Shown piece by piece: positions 16,729 through 25,051 of a stretch of 64,000 nucleotides of DNA (positions within the stretch are counted from its first letter, which is position 1; each line of letters starts with the position of its first letter). Origin of the DNA: Dyella_D sp052115385 (GTDB lineage: Bacteria; Pseudomonadota; Gammaproteobacteria; Xanthomonadales; Rhodanobacteraceae). Below the pieces are notes generated by a model that was not told where the DNA came from, made no database searches, and saw only the letters and a list, made by a program, of their open reading frames with translations. The DNA lies in NCBI RefSeq assembly GCF_052115385.1, contig NZ_JBFRGP010000010.1, positions 86,284 to 150,283 on the forward strand. The letters run 5' to 3'. The translations under genes were made by a program, and so were the position numbers.

Positions 16729-17013
16729 GTGGGATTCTATGCAGTCATGGTTACTGGGAGTGGTATTCGTCTGGCGCTTGACGATGGGTACATCGCCATC
16801 GGCTTCTTTACAACACGCTATGTAGCTGCGCAAAACGGAGAGCTGGCTGTCATGGCTATGCTCGACAACTTGCGCAAGGAGTGGGCGAGTGGAGCCTTGG
16901 GTGACGTCGATGAAGCGGGTGTGCCGGAGTTGGCCGTGGAGAGCTGCGACAGGATCGGCTTCCTGAAATGGCTGCGCCGACCGTCTGGCTATACTTTTTA
17001 CCCGGCACGGTAA
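16729..17013 (+). CDS. Hypothetical small protein (array gene 7)
   Basis: 94 residues with a GTG start at 16729, chosen because GGAGG lies six bases before it; the first in-frame ATG is six codons in. No signal peptide is clear, although MVTGSGIRLALDDGYIAIGF is hydrophobic. It ends GFLKWLRRPSGYTFYPAR. No family recognised. It is 11 bases after the preceding stop, so it is probably co-transcribed. Confidence 0.5.
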   Translation: MGFYAVMVTGSGIRLALDDGYIAIGFFTTRYVAAQNGELAVMAMLDNLRKEWASGALGDVDEAGVPELAVESCDRIGFLKWLRRPSGYTFYPAR

Positions 17014-17037
17014 GAAAGGAACGGCATTGCCATTCGC

Positions 17038-17451
17038 ATGAGCAAACGATTTCTCTTCGATGCTTCTCTGAGAGTTCGTCATTCTTCCATGAGCGCACAG
17101 CAGGTCGTCGACATCTTTGATTGGAATCCGCATGTCGCTCATTCCGTGCATGAGCAACGTAGGACAAAGGCCGGGAATGAACTGCCTGGCCGTCACAAGG
17201 AAACCTTTGTGAGCTTCTCATTGGAGATCGAAGACCATAGGTTCCCGGAGGATTTCCTCTCGGCGCACTTGGCCGAATCGAACTCGGCGGAGCAGCTGGC
17301 GATTAAGCGTGCGATAGCTGCAGGCTGCGATGTGGCTTACACCTTTGGTATTTCGTGCCCTGGGGACAGTGGGTTCGAGCTGGATGCGAACTTGATTGAG
17401 GCGATTCGCGCAACGGGTGCCTCGCTATCGTTCTATATCTATGGCTTCTGA
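17038..17451 (+). CDS. DUF4279-like immunity-type protein (array gene 8)
   Basis: 137 residues. The opening FDASLRVRHSSMSAQQVVDI, then WNPHVAHSVHEQRRTKAGN and ETFVSFSLEIEDHRFPEDF, match the DUF4279 layout (F-x-A-S-L-R-I start, a small domain, then S-x-SL-E). DUF4279 genes occur often in immunity arrays of contact-dependent toxin systems. The gene overlaps the next by 11 bases. It lacks a signal peptide and should be cytoplasmic. Confidence 0.6.
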   Translation: MSKRFLFDASLRVRHSSMSAQQVVDIFDWNPHVAHSVHEQRRTKAGNELPGRHKETFVSFSLEIEDHRFPEDFLSAHLAESNSAEQLAIKRAIAAGCDVAYTFGISCPGDSGFELDANLIEAIRATGASLSFYIYGF

Positions 17452-17920
17452 TAGAGCATTGAACGCGTCCATGGGGCTTGAGTATCCGAGGGATCGCGAC
17501 CTGCTTTGGATGGCGTCGGATGCCAAGGGTCATGTGGGCGTCTTTCTCACTGCTGGCCAGGGACCCATTCCCACGCAGGTGCTATCAAGGCTTGAAGAGC
17601 TTTGCGAGACGGAGGAAGAGATCAGCCACCTTCGTCGCTTAGGTGGGCACCGGCTTTTAGTCTCTGTGCCGAAGCCTGACGATTTGATCGCGTTGGCGGA
17701 GCAAGGTTTCTTCGTATACGACTGGCAGGATGCACATCGAAGCGCCGCCAATGCCTCACATCGCTATGAGCTGGTGTCGATACCTGACAATCCGGTTCTG
17801 ATCGGCGACTTGCAAGAACGACTAGCAGGACTGGCGGTGGCGCTTGAAGGTTTCGATTTCGAACGCGGTGTGGCCTTGGATGTACGTTCAATGGTCGACT
17901 GTTGCATGCGCGACAGTTGA
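17441..17920 (+). CDS. Hypothetical protein (array gene 9)
   Basis: 159 residues from ATG 17441, overlapping gene 8 by 11 bases (an internal ATG at 17471 is possible). It contains the run RDLLWMASDAKGHVGVFLTA, typical of small proteins that monitor a bound partner, then a charged region (LEELCETEEEISHLRRL) and an acidic FDFERGVALD end. No family recognised; position makes an immunity role plausible. Confidence 0.55.
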   Translation: MASDRALNASMGLEYPRDRDLLWMASDAKGHVGVFLTAGQGPIPTQVLSRLEELCETEEEISHLRRLGGHRLLVSVPKPDDLIALAEQGFFVYDWQDAHRSAANASHRYELVSIPDNPVLIGDLQERLAGLAVALEGFDFERGVALDVRSMVDCCMRDS

Positions 17921-17952
17921 TAGCTTTCGCGAGAGCAAGGGCAGGGGGAGCC

Positions 17953-18216
17953 ATGTCGTCCGACGGGGAACGTCAGGCCATGAGCGAGCAGAAGATCTAT
18001 CTGCTCCAGCATTGCCGCGAAAATGCAGATGGGGAAGATGAGTACAAAATGGTCGGTGCGTACGCGACCGCGGAGGCTGCGGAAGAAGCCAGGGCCCGGG
18101 CGGTGCTAAGGCCGGGGTTCAAGGACTATCCGGACGACTTCCTGATCGCTGAGTATGTTCTGGGGCAGGATCATTGGGTGGATGGCTTCTTTGTTTGGAC
18201 ACCGGGCTCGGAATAA
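17953..18216 (+). CDS. DUF7336-like small protein (array gene 10)
   Basis: 87 residues, started at ATG 17953 because GGGGGAG lies just before it; the ATG at 17980 (MSEQK) is an alternative. From residue 12 it is one DUF7336-like domain (EQKIYLLQHCRENADGEDEY to DHWVDGFFVWTPGSE). It is 86 per cent identical by hand count to the C-terminal 76 residues of array gene 2, 3.2 kb upstream, showing a recent duplication inside the array. Confidence 0.7.
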   Translation: MSSDGERQAMSEQKIYLLQHCRENADGEDEYKMVGAYATAEAAEEARARAVLRPGFKDYPDDFLIAEYVLGQDHWVDGFFVWTPGSE

Positions 18217-18239
18217 GCAAGGAGCGGGACTTGCAGACC

Positions 18240-18674
18240 ATGAACTACTACGAAGAAGAAATCCTCAACGCTTTGGAGGGTGTCGAGAGCGACGTCGTCT
18301 GTGTTGAGGGTGGAGCGGACGAGATCTTCTCGCGAATGCTCGAGCGGTATCCGGTGTCTGGATCCAAGATCGATTGGGCGCGGGTTGAGGGTTCTGTCGA
18401 AGAGGTGGAGTCGAATCTTGATCTTCAATCGCAGAGGTTTGAGCGGTTCTTTCGCGATGTGATTTCGAGGTTTGGATTGAAGGGGGAGGTTGTCTACGTG
18501 GGAGATAGCCTGACGGATTTCTCTTTGTGTGGGTCGAGTGATGGGTTTGGTGGGCTGGTGGGCGCTATTTTCGAGGTGCCGCAGCATCATTATTTTCTTG
18601 GTCGTGATCTTGGTTGGTGTATGTGTTTTTCGATGGAAGGGTGCATGAGTTTTGGTTTTTCGGGGCGTTCTTGA
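18240..18674 (+). CDS. Possible CDI-type immunity protein (array gene 11)
   Basis: 144 residues, 23 bases after gene 10. Acidic N-terminal half (MNYYEEEILNALEGVESDVV). The end contains VPQHHYFLGRDLGWCMCFSM followed by EGCMSFGFS. The PQHHYF and WCxxFSMEG elements recall small immunity proteins of contact-dependent inhibition systems, but I cannot name a family. AT-richer than the housekeeping genes around it, as for the rest of the array. Confidence 0.55.
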   Translation: MNYYEEEILNALEGVESDVVCVEGGADEIFSRMLERYPVSGSKIDWARVEGSVEEVESNLDLQSQRFERFFRDVISRFGLKGEVVYVGDSLTDFSLCGSSDGFGGLVGAIFEVPQHHYFLGRDLGWCMCFSMEGCMSFGFSGRS

Positions 18675-18718
18675 AGGGCTTGGGGTTGATGTGATCCTTG
18701 GCTCACCACTCCGACTGG

Positions 18719-18757
18719 CCCCTCACCCCAGCCCTCTCCCCGGCGGGGAGAGGGAGT
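18719..18757. repeat. Dispersed compound repeat, family 2, partial copy
   Basis: CCCTCACCCCA followed by a perfect 10-base hairpin CCCTCTCCCC-GGC-GGGGAGAGGG (18732-18741, 18745-18754). Same right half as the copies at 19628-19832 and 47187-47304. It lies between two convergent genes and could serve as a terminator for both. Confidence 0.8.
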
Positions 18758-18779
18758 CCGGAGGTTATCGCTAGATAAA

Positions 18780-19094
18780 TTATTGGCCGTCGCTCTCGGT
18801 TTCGATCGTTGCGCGCTCTTCATCGCACACCTGCAGCCACTGCATACGCCCATGTGCTTGCGCCGCGCAGCGTGCGCCCATGTCGATGAAGGCGCCGATG
18901 CCTTCCAACATGATCGGCAGGCGACGTGCGTCGACTTTGCGGCGTTCGTGGCCGATTTCCGCCAATAGCTGGATCGCGTTATGTGCGTACCGCAGCCACT
19001 CGGAGGCGTCGTTAAGCAGTGCATCCGGACTAGCGTCAGGATCGGAGAAATAATTCGCGTGGCGGGTGATCCAAGGTTCGCCAAAGGTGTTCAT
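18780..19094 (-). CDS. Hypothetical protein, DUF3077/DUF6124-like
   Basis: 104 residues from ATG 19094, which is preceded by AAGGAG at ideal distance. The segment SPDALLNDASEWLRYAHNAI followed by a helix (MLEGIGAFIDMGARCAAQAH) resembles the small DUF3077/DUF6124 proteins common in pseudomonads and xanthomonads, whose role is unknown. All helical, no signal peptide. It stands alone on the minus strand at the edge of the immunity-like array, with an unusual 740-base upstream region. Confidence 0.65.
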   Translation of the reverse strand: MNTFGEPWITRHANYFSDPDASPDALLNDASEWLRYAHNAIQLLAEIGHERRKVDARRLPIMLEGIGAFIDMGARCAAQAHGRMQWLQVCDEERATIETESDGQ

Positions 19095-19135
19095 AAGCAA
19101 CTCCTTGCCTAGCGCCGCATCTTCGTTTCCTAAAA

Positions 19136-19164
19136 CGGCACGCCGCCAACAGCTCGGCGTGCCG
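19136..19164. other. Perfect hairpin upstream of the DUF3077-like gene
   Basis: CGGCACGCCG (19136-19145) and CGGCGTGCCG (19155-19164) pair perfectly with a 9-base loop. No T-run follows on either strand, so it is not a standard terminator. It lies 41 bases before the start codon of the minus-strand gene, in its likely leader. It may be an attenuating or stabilising structure. Confidence 0.5.
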
Positions 19165-19330
19165 CCGACCTTACGGACTCGAAGATTCACCGACAGCCCA
19201 AAGACTGGGCGCCGGGCGGCTGGATTGAGGAAGTGGGTTGCGGCGTCAGCAGCTTTCGCCGTCGCGCAGGGCGACGTGCCGGGTAGGACGGCTCAGAACA
19301 TTCCTGCGAAAACTCTTAGGCCGCGGTTCT

Positions 19331-19432
19331 TCAACCGTGTCCGCGATGTGGGCGGACGGCCTGGATGTTCGGTGGGTGTGTCGTCCTGGGGATCGACGAG
19401 CGCGTCGGTGCCGTATGATCTGGGGTAGCCAT
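19331..19432 (-). CDS. Possible 33-residue leader ORF
   Basis: ATG at 19432 follows TAGGAG at good distance and encodes MATPDHTAPTRSSIPRTTHP and 13 more residues, ending HRGHG. It lies in the 743-base gap between the DUF3077-like gene and the TonB receptor, in the same direction as both. Short, proline- and threonine-rich. Could be a leader peptide or chance. Apart from this, the hairpin and the compound repeat, I see nothing in the gap. Confidence 0.25.
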   Translation of the reverse strand: MATPDHTAPTRSSIPRTTHPPNIQAVRPHRGHG

Positions 19433-19627
19433 GATCGACTCTCCTACAGTTGGTGATGGTTAGCGGGTCAGGGGTGCTGGTAACACCCTTGGCTCGCGCT
19501 TCTCACAGCATTGCTGCCATGGTTACCCGCGACGCGTCGAAAACACTCCGCGGGTAACAGCTACCAAAGTAGCAAGACGACTTAGCCGCTGTCTTTAGGT
19601 GAAATCCGATATTGCGCCCGAGATGAA

Positions 19628-19832
19628 ACCCTTCTCCCTTCGGGAGCACGCGGGGAGCGCACAGGGGTGTGCGCGGCTCTCCTCGCTCATCAAAGCCGGG
19701 CACATCCCTGTGCCCTCTTCGCGTGGAGGAGCGAGGAAGGTGGCGGCAGCCGGATGAGGGTTCGGGCGGAGTCGAGTGCACCACTCCGGCCGCACCCTCA
19801 CCCCAACCCCTCTCCCGGAGGGAGAGGGGCTC
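19628..19832. repeat. Dispersed compound repeat, family 2, long copy
   Basis: A mosaic of nested hairpins: CTTCTCCCTTCGGGAG at the left, GCGCACA-GGGG-TGTGCGC, GGGCACA-TCCC-TGTGCCC, then GATGAGGGTTCGGGCGGAG facing a partial complement, and finally CCCCTCTCCCGGAGGGAGAGGGG at 19808-19830. The order of outer parts is the same as in the copy at 47187-47304, with extra hairpins inserted between. It ends six bases before the TonB receptor stop and may end its transcript. Confidence 0.75.
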
Positions 19833-19837
19833 TAAGA

Positions 19838-22612
19838 TCAGAACGAATACTTCGCCGTCAGCAACGTCGTCATGCCCGAATCCACCACGTCGGAAATCGC
19901 CAGGCTGTTGCGACCGACATGCGACCAATACGTGTAGTTCTTGGTCAGGTTCGAGATCGACAAGTCCACCTGGAAGCCATGCGGGAACGCGTAGCCAGCA
20001 TGCAGGTCGACGCGCGTCACCGGCCGGATCCACAGGTTGTCCCAAGGCTGGTTCTGCCCGAAGTAATCGTAGGTCGACACATACGAACCGGCGTAGTGAT
20101 AGCTGAGGTTCACTGAGAAACCGTGCTTCTCGTAGAACAACTCCGCGTTCGCCATCAGCTCCGGCGCGTTCTGGATGCGCTGATGGTGGAAGCCATCCAA
20201 TCCAAGATCCACCGACGTCCACTGCCGCGTGGCATTGAGGCCCACGCCAAAGCCATCGAACGGCACCGGCATGTCCTGGAACTTCTGCCGCACAGCAGCC
20301 TCGACGCCATAGACCTTGCCGTCGCCACCATTCTGCGGCCGCACATACTGGATCGAGCCGGCATCCACCGTGCCCGCATTGACCGGATTGCTGCCCGATT
20401 CGTAGATGTAGTTGGACAGGCTCTTGTAGAACAACGCCGTCATCGCATGACCGCCGTGCTGGTTGCCCCACTCACCGGACAGGTCGAAATTCAGCGACTT
20501 GATCGGCTTCAGGTTGGGGTTGCCTTCGGTAATCGTGGTCAGGCCGTCGGCCGACACGCTTACCTGCGAACCGCCGCCGAGCTGCACGAAGGCGGGGCGT
20601 GTGTAGCTGGTCCAGATCGAGCCGCGATACACCGCGTTGTCGCCACCGCGGTAGTTGACGAGCAGGCTCGGCAGCGGCTCGTCGTAGTGGGTGAAGTTGC
20701 GCGCGAAGTGGCCGGTCTGCTCGGCGCCGGTGGCGTCGTGCGGCGTGCTCCAGAAGGTGTTGCGGATGTCGGTATGCTCGAAGCGCAGGCCGGGGATCAC
20801 TTCCAGATCGCCCCACTTGAAACTGGCCATGGCGTAGGCGGCGCTTACCGTCTCGCGGGCGCGCTGGGTGTTGCAGTTCCAGTTGTTGACGTAGAGGCTG
20901 CCGCAGGTGTCCAGGTTGGCATCGGTGACGCGCGAGGCGATCAGGCGCTTGAGCGCAGCCTGGTCGATGGTGGGCACGGCGTAGTCGTAGACGCCGGGGA
21001 ACACCGACGAGTAGCCGCCATCGATCAGGCCCAGCGAACCGAAGCTGCGGCCGTCGGTGTACTTGGCGGTGGTCCAGTCGCGGTTGGTGAACTCGCGGTG
21101 GGCGTCGCTGTACTTCACGCCGAACTGCACGGTGCGCAATGCGCCGTCTTCGAAGTCGTAGCGGGCGTCGAACTTCGCGCCACCTTTCTGCTGGCCACTG
21201 AAGGACTCGGTCAACTGGCCCGCGCGGCGCGCGTACATGGTGGCCGCGCTGCTGAGCTGCGCGTTCATCGCGGGCGTCAGCATGGGGTAGGGCAGGTGGT
21301 CGGCGCCGTAGCTCATCACCGAACTGGCGCCGTAGGGGAAGTTGGCGGAGCTGTACTGGTCGTTGCGCGCGGAGATTTCGACGTGGTCCGGGCGGTCGTT
21401 GTCGCCGAAGCTGTAGAACAGGCTGGGCGACAGCGTCCAGCCGCCCAGGGTCTTGTCGCCGCCGACCTGGAAGGTGGCCAGGTCCGCCTTCTCCGGGTTG
21501 GTTTCGTACCAGAAGCGCGTGGCGATGCGGCCGATCACCGGCTGATACAGGCCGGTGCTGCCGATCGGCGCGTAGCTGACGTTGGCGGGGATGATCTGCA
21601 GGTAGGTGGTGTTCTGCTCGGTCTTCGCATAGCCGTAGGTGGCGCGGGCGTAGGCGGTGAGCGTGTCGTCCACTTTCCAGTCCAGCGAGACGTTGCCGCC
21701 GTAGCGCTTGGTCTGGCCGGAGGAGGTGCCGATGTTCATGCCGGTGCTGAGCAGGTTGCGCACGGGGTCGAAGCCAGGTGCGTTGTCACCCTTGGCCGTG
21801 GTGCGTGCGAACTCCCAGGAGCCATCGTTCAATGCCGACGAGGCGGCCGCCGCTTCGCTGTTCACGTAGTTGCGCTTGTCGTAATAAGCGCTGGCATAGA
21901 TGCCGAACTGCTTTTCCTGGCCGAACTTGCTCTGGAACTCACCCGCCAGGCCGCCGCCCAGGCCGTTGTCGCCGTAGTCGCGGGCGCGGCTTTCCATGCG
22001 GCCGCTGGCGGTGACGCTGCCGCTCGTCGGTGCGCTGAAGTCGAACGCGGTGGGCGTGCGGAAATCGATGGTGCCGCCGATCGCATCGCCGTCCATGTCG
22101 GCGGTGGAGGTCTTGTTCAACACGATGGTCTGCAGGCCCGACGGCGGCAGCAGGCTGAGCTGCACACCGCGGCTATATGCCATGCCCTGCGCCACGTTCA
22201 CGCCGTTGATCAGGTTGACGTTGTACTCGGCATTGAGGCCGCGCACCGAGGTGAACATGCCCTCGCCGCGCGAGGCGCCGTCGATGCCGCCGAAGTACGA
22301 CTGTCCCGTGTTGAACACGTTGACGCCCGGCAGCAGGCCCAGCGCCTCGGCCACGTTGTGCACGGCGGTGTACTTGAGGTCATCCGCGGACAGCACGTTG
22401 ACCGTGTTGACTGCGTCCATCTGCAGCTGGCTGGCATCGTAGCGATTGGCGGCCACGGTGATCTTGCCGAGCGTGGTCGCGGCGGCGGGTGCGGCGGTGC
22501 TGTCCTGCGGGGCGGCGGGTGCGTCGCCGGCGAAAGCCGCGCCGGACAGGGCAGCCGCGGTGATTGCTGCCGCGATCGCGCGCGCCAGCAGGTGGTGTTT
22601 GGTCGAACGCAT
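19838..22612 (-). CDS. TonB-dependent outer-membrane receptor
   Basis: 924 residues from ATG 22612, which has GGAG nine bases before it; the open frame begins three codons earlier with TTG. It has a signal peptide (LLARAIAAAITAAALSGAAF), a plug (NVLSADDLKYTAVHNVAEAL, GVNVFNTGQSYFGG, TSVRGLNAEYNVNLINGVNV) and a long barrel ending TTLLTAKYSF. There is no STN domain, so it transports without surface signalling. The sequence style fits the large xanthomonad receptor subfamily (TIGR01782-like) used for carbohydrates and other nutrients. The substrate cannot be read. Its upstream neighbours on the same strand are the GGDEF gene and the borosin-type pair, separated by 240 bases. Confidence 0.9.
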   Translation of the reverse strand: MRSTKHHLLARAIAAAITAAALSGAAFAGDAPAAPQDSTAAPAAATTLGKITVAANRYDASQLQMDAVNTVNVLSADDLKYTAVHNVAEALGLLPGVNVFNTGQSYFGGIDGASRGEGMFTSVRGLNAEYNVNLINGVNVAQGMAYSRGVQLSLLPPSGLQTIVLNKTSTADMDGDAIGGTIDFRTPTAFDFSAPTSGSVTASGRMESRARDYGDNGLGGGLAGEFQSKFGQEKQFGIYASAYYDKRNYVNSEAAAASSALNDGSWEFARTTAKGDNAPGFDPVRNLLSTGMNIGTSSGQTKRYGGNVSLDWKVDDTLTAYARATYGYAKTEQNTTYLQIIPANVSYAPIGSTGLYQPVIGRIATRFWYETNPEKADLATFQVGGDKTLGGWTLSPSLFYSFGDNDRPDHVEISARNDQYSSANFPYGASSVMSYGADHLPYPMLTPAMNAQLSSAATMYARRAGQLTESFSGQQKGGAKFDARYDFEDGALRTVQFGVKYSDAHREFTNRDWTTAKYTDGRSFGSLGLIDGGYSSVFPGVYDYAVPTIDQAALKRLIASRVTDANLDTCGSLYVNNWNCNTQRARETVSAAYAMASFKWGDLEVIPGLRFEHTDIRNTFWSTPHDATGAEQTGHFARNFTHYDEPLPSLLVNYRGGDNAVYRGSIWTSYTRPAFVQLGGGSQVSVSADGLTTITEGNPNLKPIKSLNFDLSGEWGNQHGGHAMTALFYKSLSNYIYESGSNPVNAGTVDAGSIQYVRPQNGGDGKVYGVEAAVRQKFQDMPVPFDGFGVGLNATRQWTSVDLGLDGFHHQRIQNAPELMANAELFYEKHGFSVNLSYHYAGSYVSTYDYFGQNQPWDNLWIRPVTRVDLHAGYAFPHGFQVDLSISNLTKNYTYWSHVGRNSLAISDVVDSGMTTLLTAKYSF

Positions 22613-22750
22613 GCAGTACAACTCCGGAGTGGCTCACGTGGGGATGAAGCTCGGCCATGGGGAGTGGCCGAAGGAGCCGGCGAAGCTAGAGTGCGCGCGT
22701 GAAAATTCCGTGGCGCCCGGATGAAAAACCCACACCAAACTGACGCGTCC

Positions 22751-22799
22751 AGACGTCTAAATGAAATACGCGCCGATTCGCCTGCGTCACATGCGTGAC
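22751..22799. promoter_or_regulatory. Short palindromes upstream of the TonB receptor
   Basis: AGACGTCT (22751-22758) and GTCAC-ATGC-GTGAC (22786-22799) are perfect dyads in the 240-base region between receptor and GGDEF genes. They may be operator sites for a receptor regulator. No regulator gene is adjacent, and the evidence is symmetry alone. Confidence 0.25.
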
Positions 22800-22852
22800 A
22801 CATGGCGCAGCAAAAATACCCCTAGATAGATCGATTTAAATGAAATCCGGGG

Positions 22853-24661
22853 TCAGGCGACCCTGGCGCCGGGGGCGGCGTCGCCATCGACGACCACGCG
22901 GTTGCGTCCACTGCGCTTGGCGCGATACAGCGCGGCGTCTGCGTCGCGACACAGTGGCTGCATTGCATAGCCCGAAGTAGCGGTAACCGCCATGCCGATG
23001 CTGGCGGACAGCGCGACGGCCTGCTCTTCGCTGCCGGCCGGCGACGACTCGATCGTCCGGCGCACGCGTTCGGCCAGCATCAGGCCTTGCTCGCGGGCGC
23101 AGTCCAGCAGCAGGATGCCGAACTCTTCGCCGCCGAGGCGACCGAACAGATCGCTGGAGCGCAGCAACGGGCGGCACAGCGCGACGACGTGCTTGAGCAT
23201 GTCGTCGCCCATGGCGTGGCCGTGCGTATCGTTGATCTGCTTGAAGTGATCCAGGTCGATGAACATCAGGCAGGCCGTGCCGTGCTTCTTCTCCAGCAGG
23301 TGCAGCGCGCGGTCGGCATCGGCGATGAAGGTCTGGTGATTGAGGATGCTGGTCAGGCCATCCACGCAGGACAGTTTCTTGAAGCGCAGCTGCGAGCGCT
23401 TGAGGCGGAACAGCCAGAACACGATCGAGACCAGCAACAGCAGCAACATGGCGATGTAGAGGCGGCTGGTCTCGACGGCCTTGGTGTTCAACGCCTGCTG
23501 CAGCCGGAGGATGCTGTTCTGCTTGCTCAGCGCTTCGGTCTCCAGGCGCTGCACGTGCAGGTGCTGCTGGGCCATCTCGTAGGCCAGCGTGCGTGCGCTG
23601 ACGTCGTTGAGGTAGCCCTTGTCCTGCGCCGAATACTGTTCGTGGTAGGCGAGCGCGGCGGCAGCGTGGCCCTGGCGCTTCTCGACTTCGTACAGCACCT
23701 GGTAGGCGACCATCAGCCATTCGCTGATCTCGCCCTGATGCGCCATGGCGACGGCGGCGAGTCCGGCCTTGCGTGCTTCGCCATCGTTGCCGAGCATGGC
23801 ATGCGCCTGCGCGCGCTCGGCCTGCGCGGACAGGATGTGCGGATAGAACCGGTTGAGTTCGATCGCGGGTGCGATGCGATCGAGCAGCGTCATCGCCTTG
23901 GCCGGCTGCTTCTCGTCGATATACAGGCTGCCGAGCACCAGCCGGATGCTGTTGGTGGCGACCGGCTGCTGGGCGGCGATGCAGGCATCGATGCCTTGCT
24001 GCACTTCCGGGCTGGCCGAATGCAGGCGCTTGCCGTTGTACAGCGCGGCCACCAGCAGGTTGAGCGGCAGGCAGCGGTTCTCGCCGGGCGGGATGGCCTC
24101 GTCCATCATGCGCGCGTACTTGATGGCCAGGTCGGTCTGGCCGGCCAGATCGAGCATCTGCGAGAGATTCATCAGGACCAGGAAACGCGTCATCGGGTCC
24201 TTGACGACCGGCAGCTCGGAAGCCAGCCGGTTGGCCAGGGTGAAGGCCTCTTCGTAGCGCTGGTTCCAGCCCAGGTTCATCAGCAGCAGCGACGAGGCGC
24301 GCAGGCGGATGGCGGCGTCGCTGGCGTGCTCGATGATGTCGCGCAGTGCCTGTTCGGACTTGGCGTAGTTGCCCTGGAACATCACTTCCCACGCATCGAG
24401 ATAGCGCAGGCGCCACTCGTCGCGCGGGGTGAGCGGCGGCGTCTGGCGGTGGATCTGGGCCAGCATCTGCACGAACCTGGGATGGTCTTTCCGCTGCAGG
24501 CTCTCGGCCTGGTCGAGGAAGGCAGACGAGTTGTCGATCGTGGGCGTCGTGGCGGGTTCGGTGGTTCCCGGCACGTCGGCATAGCCGGGCTGCGCAAGCA
24601 CGCCTAAAGCCAGGGCCGCGCAGGCGGACCAGGTCTTGATGCGGCTTGGCAGCCGGGCCAT
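22853..24661 (-). CDS. Periplasmic-TPR diguanylate cyclase (GGDEF)
   Basis: 602 residues: a signal-type N-terminus, about 370 residues of helical TPR-like repeats expected in the periplasm, a coiled segment, one membrane helix near 405-425 (LYIAMLLLLLVSIVFWLFRL), then a cytoplasmic GGDEF domain. The active-site loop is intact (RLGGEEF), and an RSSD inhibitory site lies five residues before it, so the enzyme should make cyclic di-GMP from GTP with product feedback. It starts 31 bases after the borosin-like precursor gene stop on the same strand, suggesting one transcript. The periplasmic sensor part would detect an unknown signal. Confidence 0.92.
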   Translation of the reverse strand: MARLPSRIKTWSACAALALGVLAQPGYADVPGTTEPATTPTIDNSSAFLDQAESLQRKDHPRFVQMLAQIHRQTPPLTPRDEWRLRYLDAWEVMFQGNYAKSEQALRDIIEHASDAAIRLRASSLLLMNLGWNQRYEEAFTLANRLASELPVVKDPMTRFLVLMNLSQMLDLAGQTDLAIKYARMMDEAIPPGENRCLPLNLLVAALYNGKRLHSASPEVQQGIDACIAAQQPVATNSIRLVLGSLYIDEKQPAKAMTLLDRIAPAIELNRFYPHILSAQAERAQAHAMLGNDGEARKAGLAAVAMAHQGEISEWLMVAYQVLYEVEKRQGHAAAALAYHEQYSAQDKGYLNDVSARTLAYEMAQQHLHVQRLETEALSKQNSILRLQQALNTKAVETSRLYIAMLLLLLVSIVFWLFRLKRSQLRFKKLSCVDGLTSILNHQTFIADADRALHLLEKKHGTACLMFIDLDHFKQINDTHGHAMGDDMLKHVVALCRPLLRSSDLFGRLGGEEFGILLLDCAREQGLMLAERVRRTIESSPAGSEEQAVALSASIGMAVTATSGYAMQPLCRDADAALYRAKRSGRNRVVVDGDAAPGARVA

Positions 24662-24692
24662 GGCGTCGTCTTATCCGACGCGGGTACCGTGC

Positions 24693-24953
24693 TTACTCTT
24701 CTTCAGGCGCCAGAGGCGGCATTTCTTCGGGCGCCTCTTCTTCTTCGTGGCCCGGAGCCTGGGTGACCTGCGGCGGCTCGGACTTCTGGGCGCCCAGCTC
24801 GACCACCAGCGCGGCGTTGTCGCCGCTGGCTGCGGCGGTCTTCAGCGCCTCGGAAGCCTGCGCTTCGAGCTTCCTGGCCAGTTCGTCGCCGGGCATGTGG
24901 CGCAGCGAAGCATCGCTGCCGATCGCTTCGAGCAAATCGATGGTATCCATCAT
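24693..24953 (-). CDS. Small precursor-like protein, candidate split-borosin RiPP substrate
   Basis: 86 residues (starts MMDT; the second Met is equally possible), behind AGGGG. Residues 3-55 read as a helical leader: DTIDLLEAIGSDASLRHMPG, then LARKLEAQASEALKTAAASG and DNAALVVEL. The xGxDAxL and xxGDxxAL elements are in the same order as in the borosin-binding domain of SonA of Shewanella as I remember it. The C-terminal 30 residues are Pro/Glu-rich (GHEEEEAPEEMPPLAPEEE). The gene lies 177 bases downstream of a SonM-like methyltransferase on the same strand. This pairing is the main support. The modified residues are unknown; AALVVEL or the tail are candidates. Confidence 0.65.
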   Translation of the reverse strand: MMDTIDLLEAIGSDASLRHMPGDELARKLEAQASEALKTAAASGDNAALVVELGAQKSEPPQVTQAPGHEEEEAPEEMPPLAPEEE

Positions 24954-25051
24954 GGCTTTCCCCTAGTCCCCTGTTTGCGTTCGTTATGATGCGGCCGCTT
25001 GGTATCGCCCGCCGGCGGGATGGATGCGCCGGTCGGTTGCCAGGCTGTCCA

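Noticed and set aside
20123..22702. Long plus-strand open frame of 859 codons opposite the TonB receptor
   Set aside because: It is antisense to a receptor with full plug and barrel motifs, has no domain, and reflects the GC bias of the opposite strand. The same applies to other long antisense frames, such as 47630-50017 and 41208-43469.
22781..22800. CRP/Clp site upstream of the TonB receptor
   Set aside because: The dyad is GTCAC-N4-GTGAC, not TGTGA-N6-TCACA.
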